Assembly: GCA_031281925.1 (NCBI GenBank)
Contig: JAITES010000251.1
Coordinates: 1-14,806, forward strand
Direction: 5' to 3'
DNA length: 14,806 bases
Source: Treponema sp.
GTDB lineage: Bacteria; Spirochaetota; Spirochaetia; Treponematales; Breznakiellaceae
A program made the position numbers and the translations under genes. Position 1 is the first letter of the stretch, and each line of letters opens with the position of its first letter. The notes beneath the pieces were generated by a model that was not told the DNA's origin, did no database searches, and was given only the letters and a program-made list of their open reading frames with translations. Positions 14,427-14,806 of the stretch are shown here, in pieces.

Positions 14427-14806
14427 TAGCGATTGACGGGCCTGCCGGTTCCGGGAAAAGCAGCATCGCCAAAATGCTTGCCCAAAGGCTGCGTATTCCT
14501 CCCAAAAACGAAGCCTTTACCTATATCAACTCCGGCAATCTCTACCGGGCCATAACCCTGGGCTGCATACGCCGGGGCATAAAAATCGAAGATGCCGAAG
14601 CCGTGGTGGCCTATGCCGGCGAAGCGAAAATTGAATACCGGGACGGGGAACTCCTGCTGGACGGGGAAAATGTAGAATCCCTGCTTCACAGTGACGAAGT
14701 AGACGCCCTGGTATCGCCGCTTTCTGCCATTGTACCGGTGAGGCATGTGGTAAATGACATCATCCGGCGCCTTGCCGCAGGATTCAATGCGGTGGTGGAG
14801 GGGAGG
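14420..14806 (+). CDS. cmk: Cytidylate kinase, N-terminal part (cut by window edge)
   Basis: Phosphorylates CMP and dCMP using ATP, in pyrimidine nucleotide recycling. The visible 129 residues start MVIAIDGPAGSGKSS (P-loop, Lys13). The CMP-site motif, usually (D)TGAMYR or DSGAIYR, reads NSGNLYR (37-43): the Ser and Arg are kept, while Asp and Ala are both Asn. Several extra residues (PPKNEAF) precede it. The window ends at VVEGR, where the family continues RDxGT. ATG 14420 overlaps the stop of the pseudouridine synthase gene by 7 nt and has AAAGG upstream, so the two are coupled. Confidence 0.92.
   Translation, partial: MVIAIDGPAGSGKSSIAKMLAQRLRIPPKNEAFTYINSGNLYRAITLGCIRRGIKIEDAEAVVAYAGEAKIEYRDGELLLDGENVESLLHSDEVDALVSPLSAIVPVRHVVNDIIRRLAAGFNAVVEGR

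Overview
The window looks like chromosomal core DNA of a spirochaete, most likely a treponeme. The strongest clue is a 925-residue GreA: GreA proteins with a very long helical N-terminal extension are known from spirochaetes and chlamydiae, while most bacteria have about 158 residues. An elongated, divergent PRPP synthase, a RecA with a long low-complexity tail and several TPR-rich envelope proteins of no recognised family fit the same picture. By eye the DNA is a little above half G+C, which would be high for a host-associated Treponema and closer to termite-gut or free-living relatives. The genus is an inference; no search was possible. I see no rRNA, tRNA, mobile element, CRISPR array or phage gene, and no gene-free stretch longer than 137 bp.

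Left block (1-5143, minus strand): a three-gene cluster read right to left. It encodes a TPR-like cytoplasmic protein, the giant GreA, and an exported von Willebrand factor A (vWA) protein with a membrane anchor whose 3' end lies beyond the window. Gaps are 21-23 bp and a good sigma-70-type promoter sits ahead of the first gene. The middle of GreA carries a stretch resembling the CarD/Mfd RNA-polymerase-interaction fold.

Centre (5144-9725): a 137-bp divergent control region, then on the plus strand rpe, a signal-peptide TPR protein, a secreted beta-rich protein, a TPR/one-helix membrane protein and dtd. From the second of these genes to dtd, junctions are 4-nt overlaps or gaps of a few bases, so they are probably translated as a unit. 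The three middle genes match no family I can name and look like a small cell-envelope module.

Right block (9745-14806, plus strand): a divergent PRPP synthase gene; recA with its own probable promoter; scpA and scpB, the kleisin partners of SMC; an S4-domain pseudouridine synthase overlapping scpB; and the start of cmk, cut by the window edge. recA-scpA-scpB puts DNA repair and chromosome segregation together, and scpA-scpB-pseudouridine synthase-cmk is an order seen in many bacteria.

The most unusual points are the putative polymerase-binding domain inside the long GreA and its link to TPR and vWA genes, the unnamed three-gene envelope module, the two AT-hook-like motifs in the RecA tail, the altered motifs of the PRPP synthase, and a possibly leaderless rpe mRNA.
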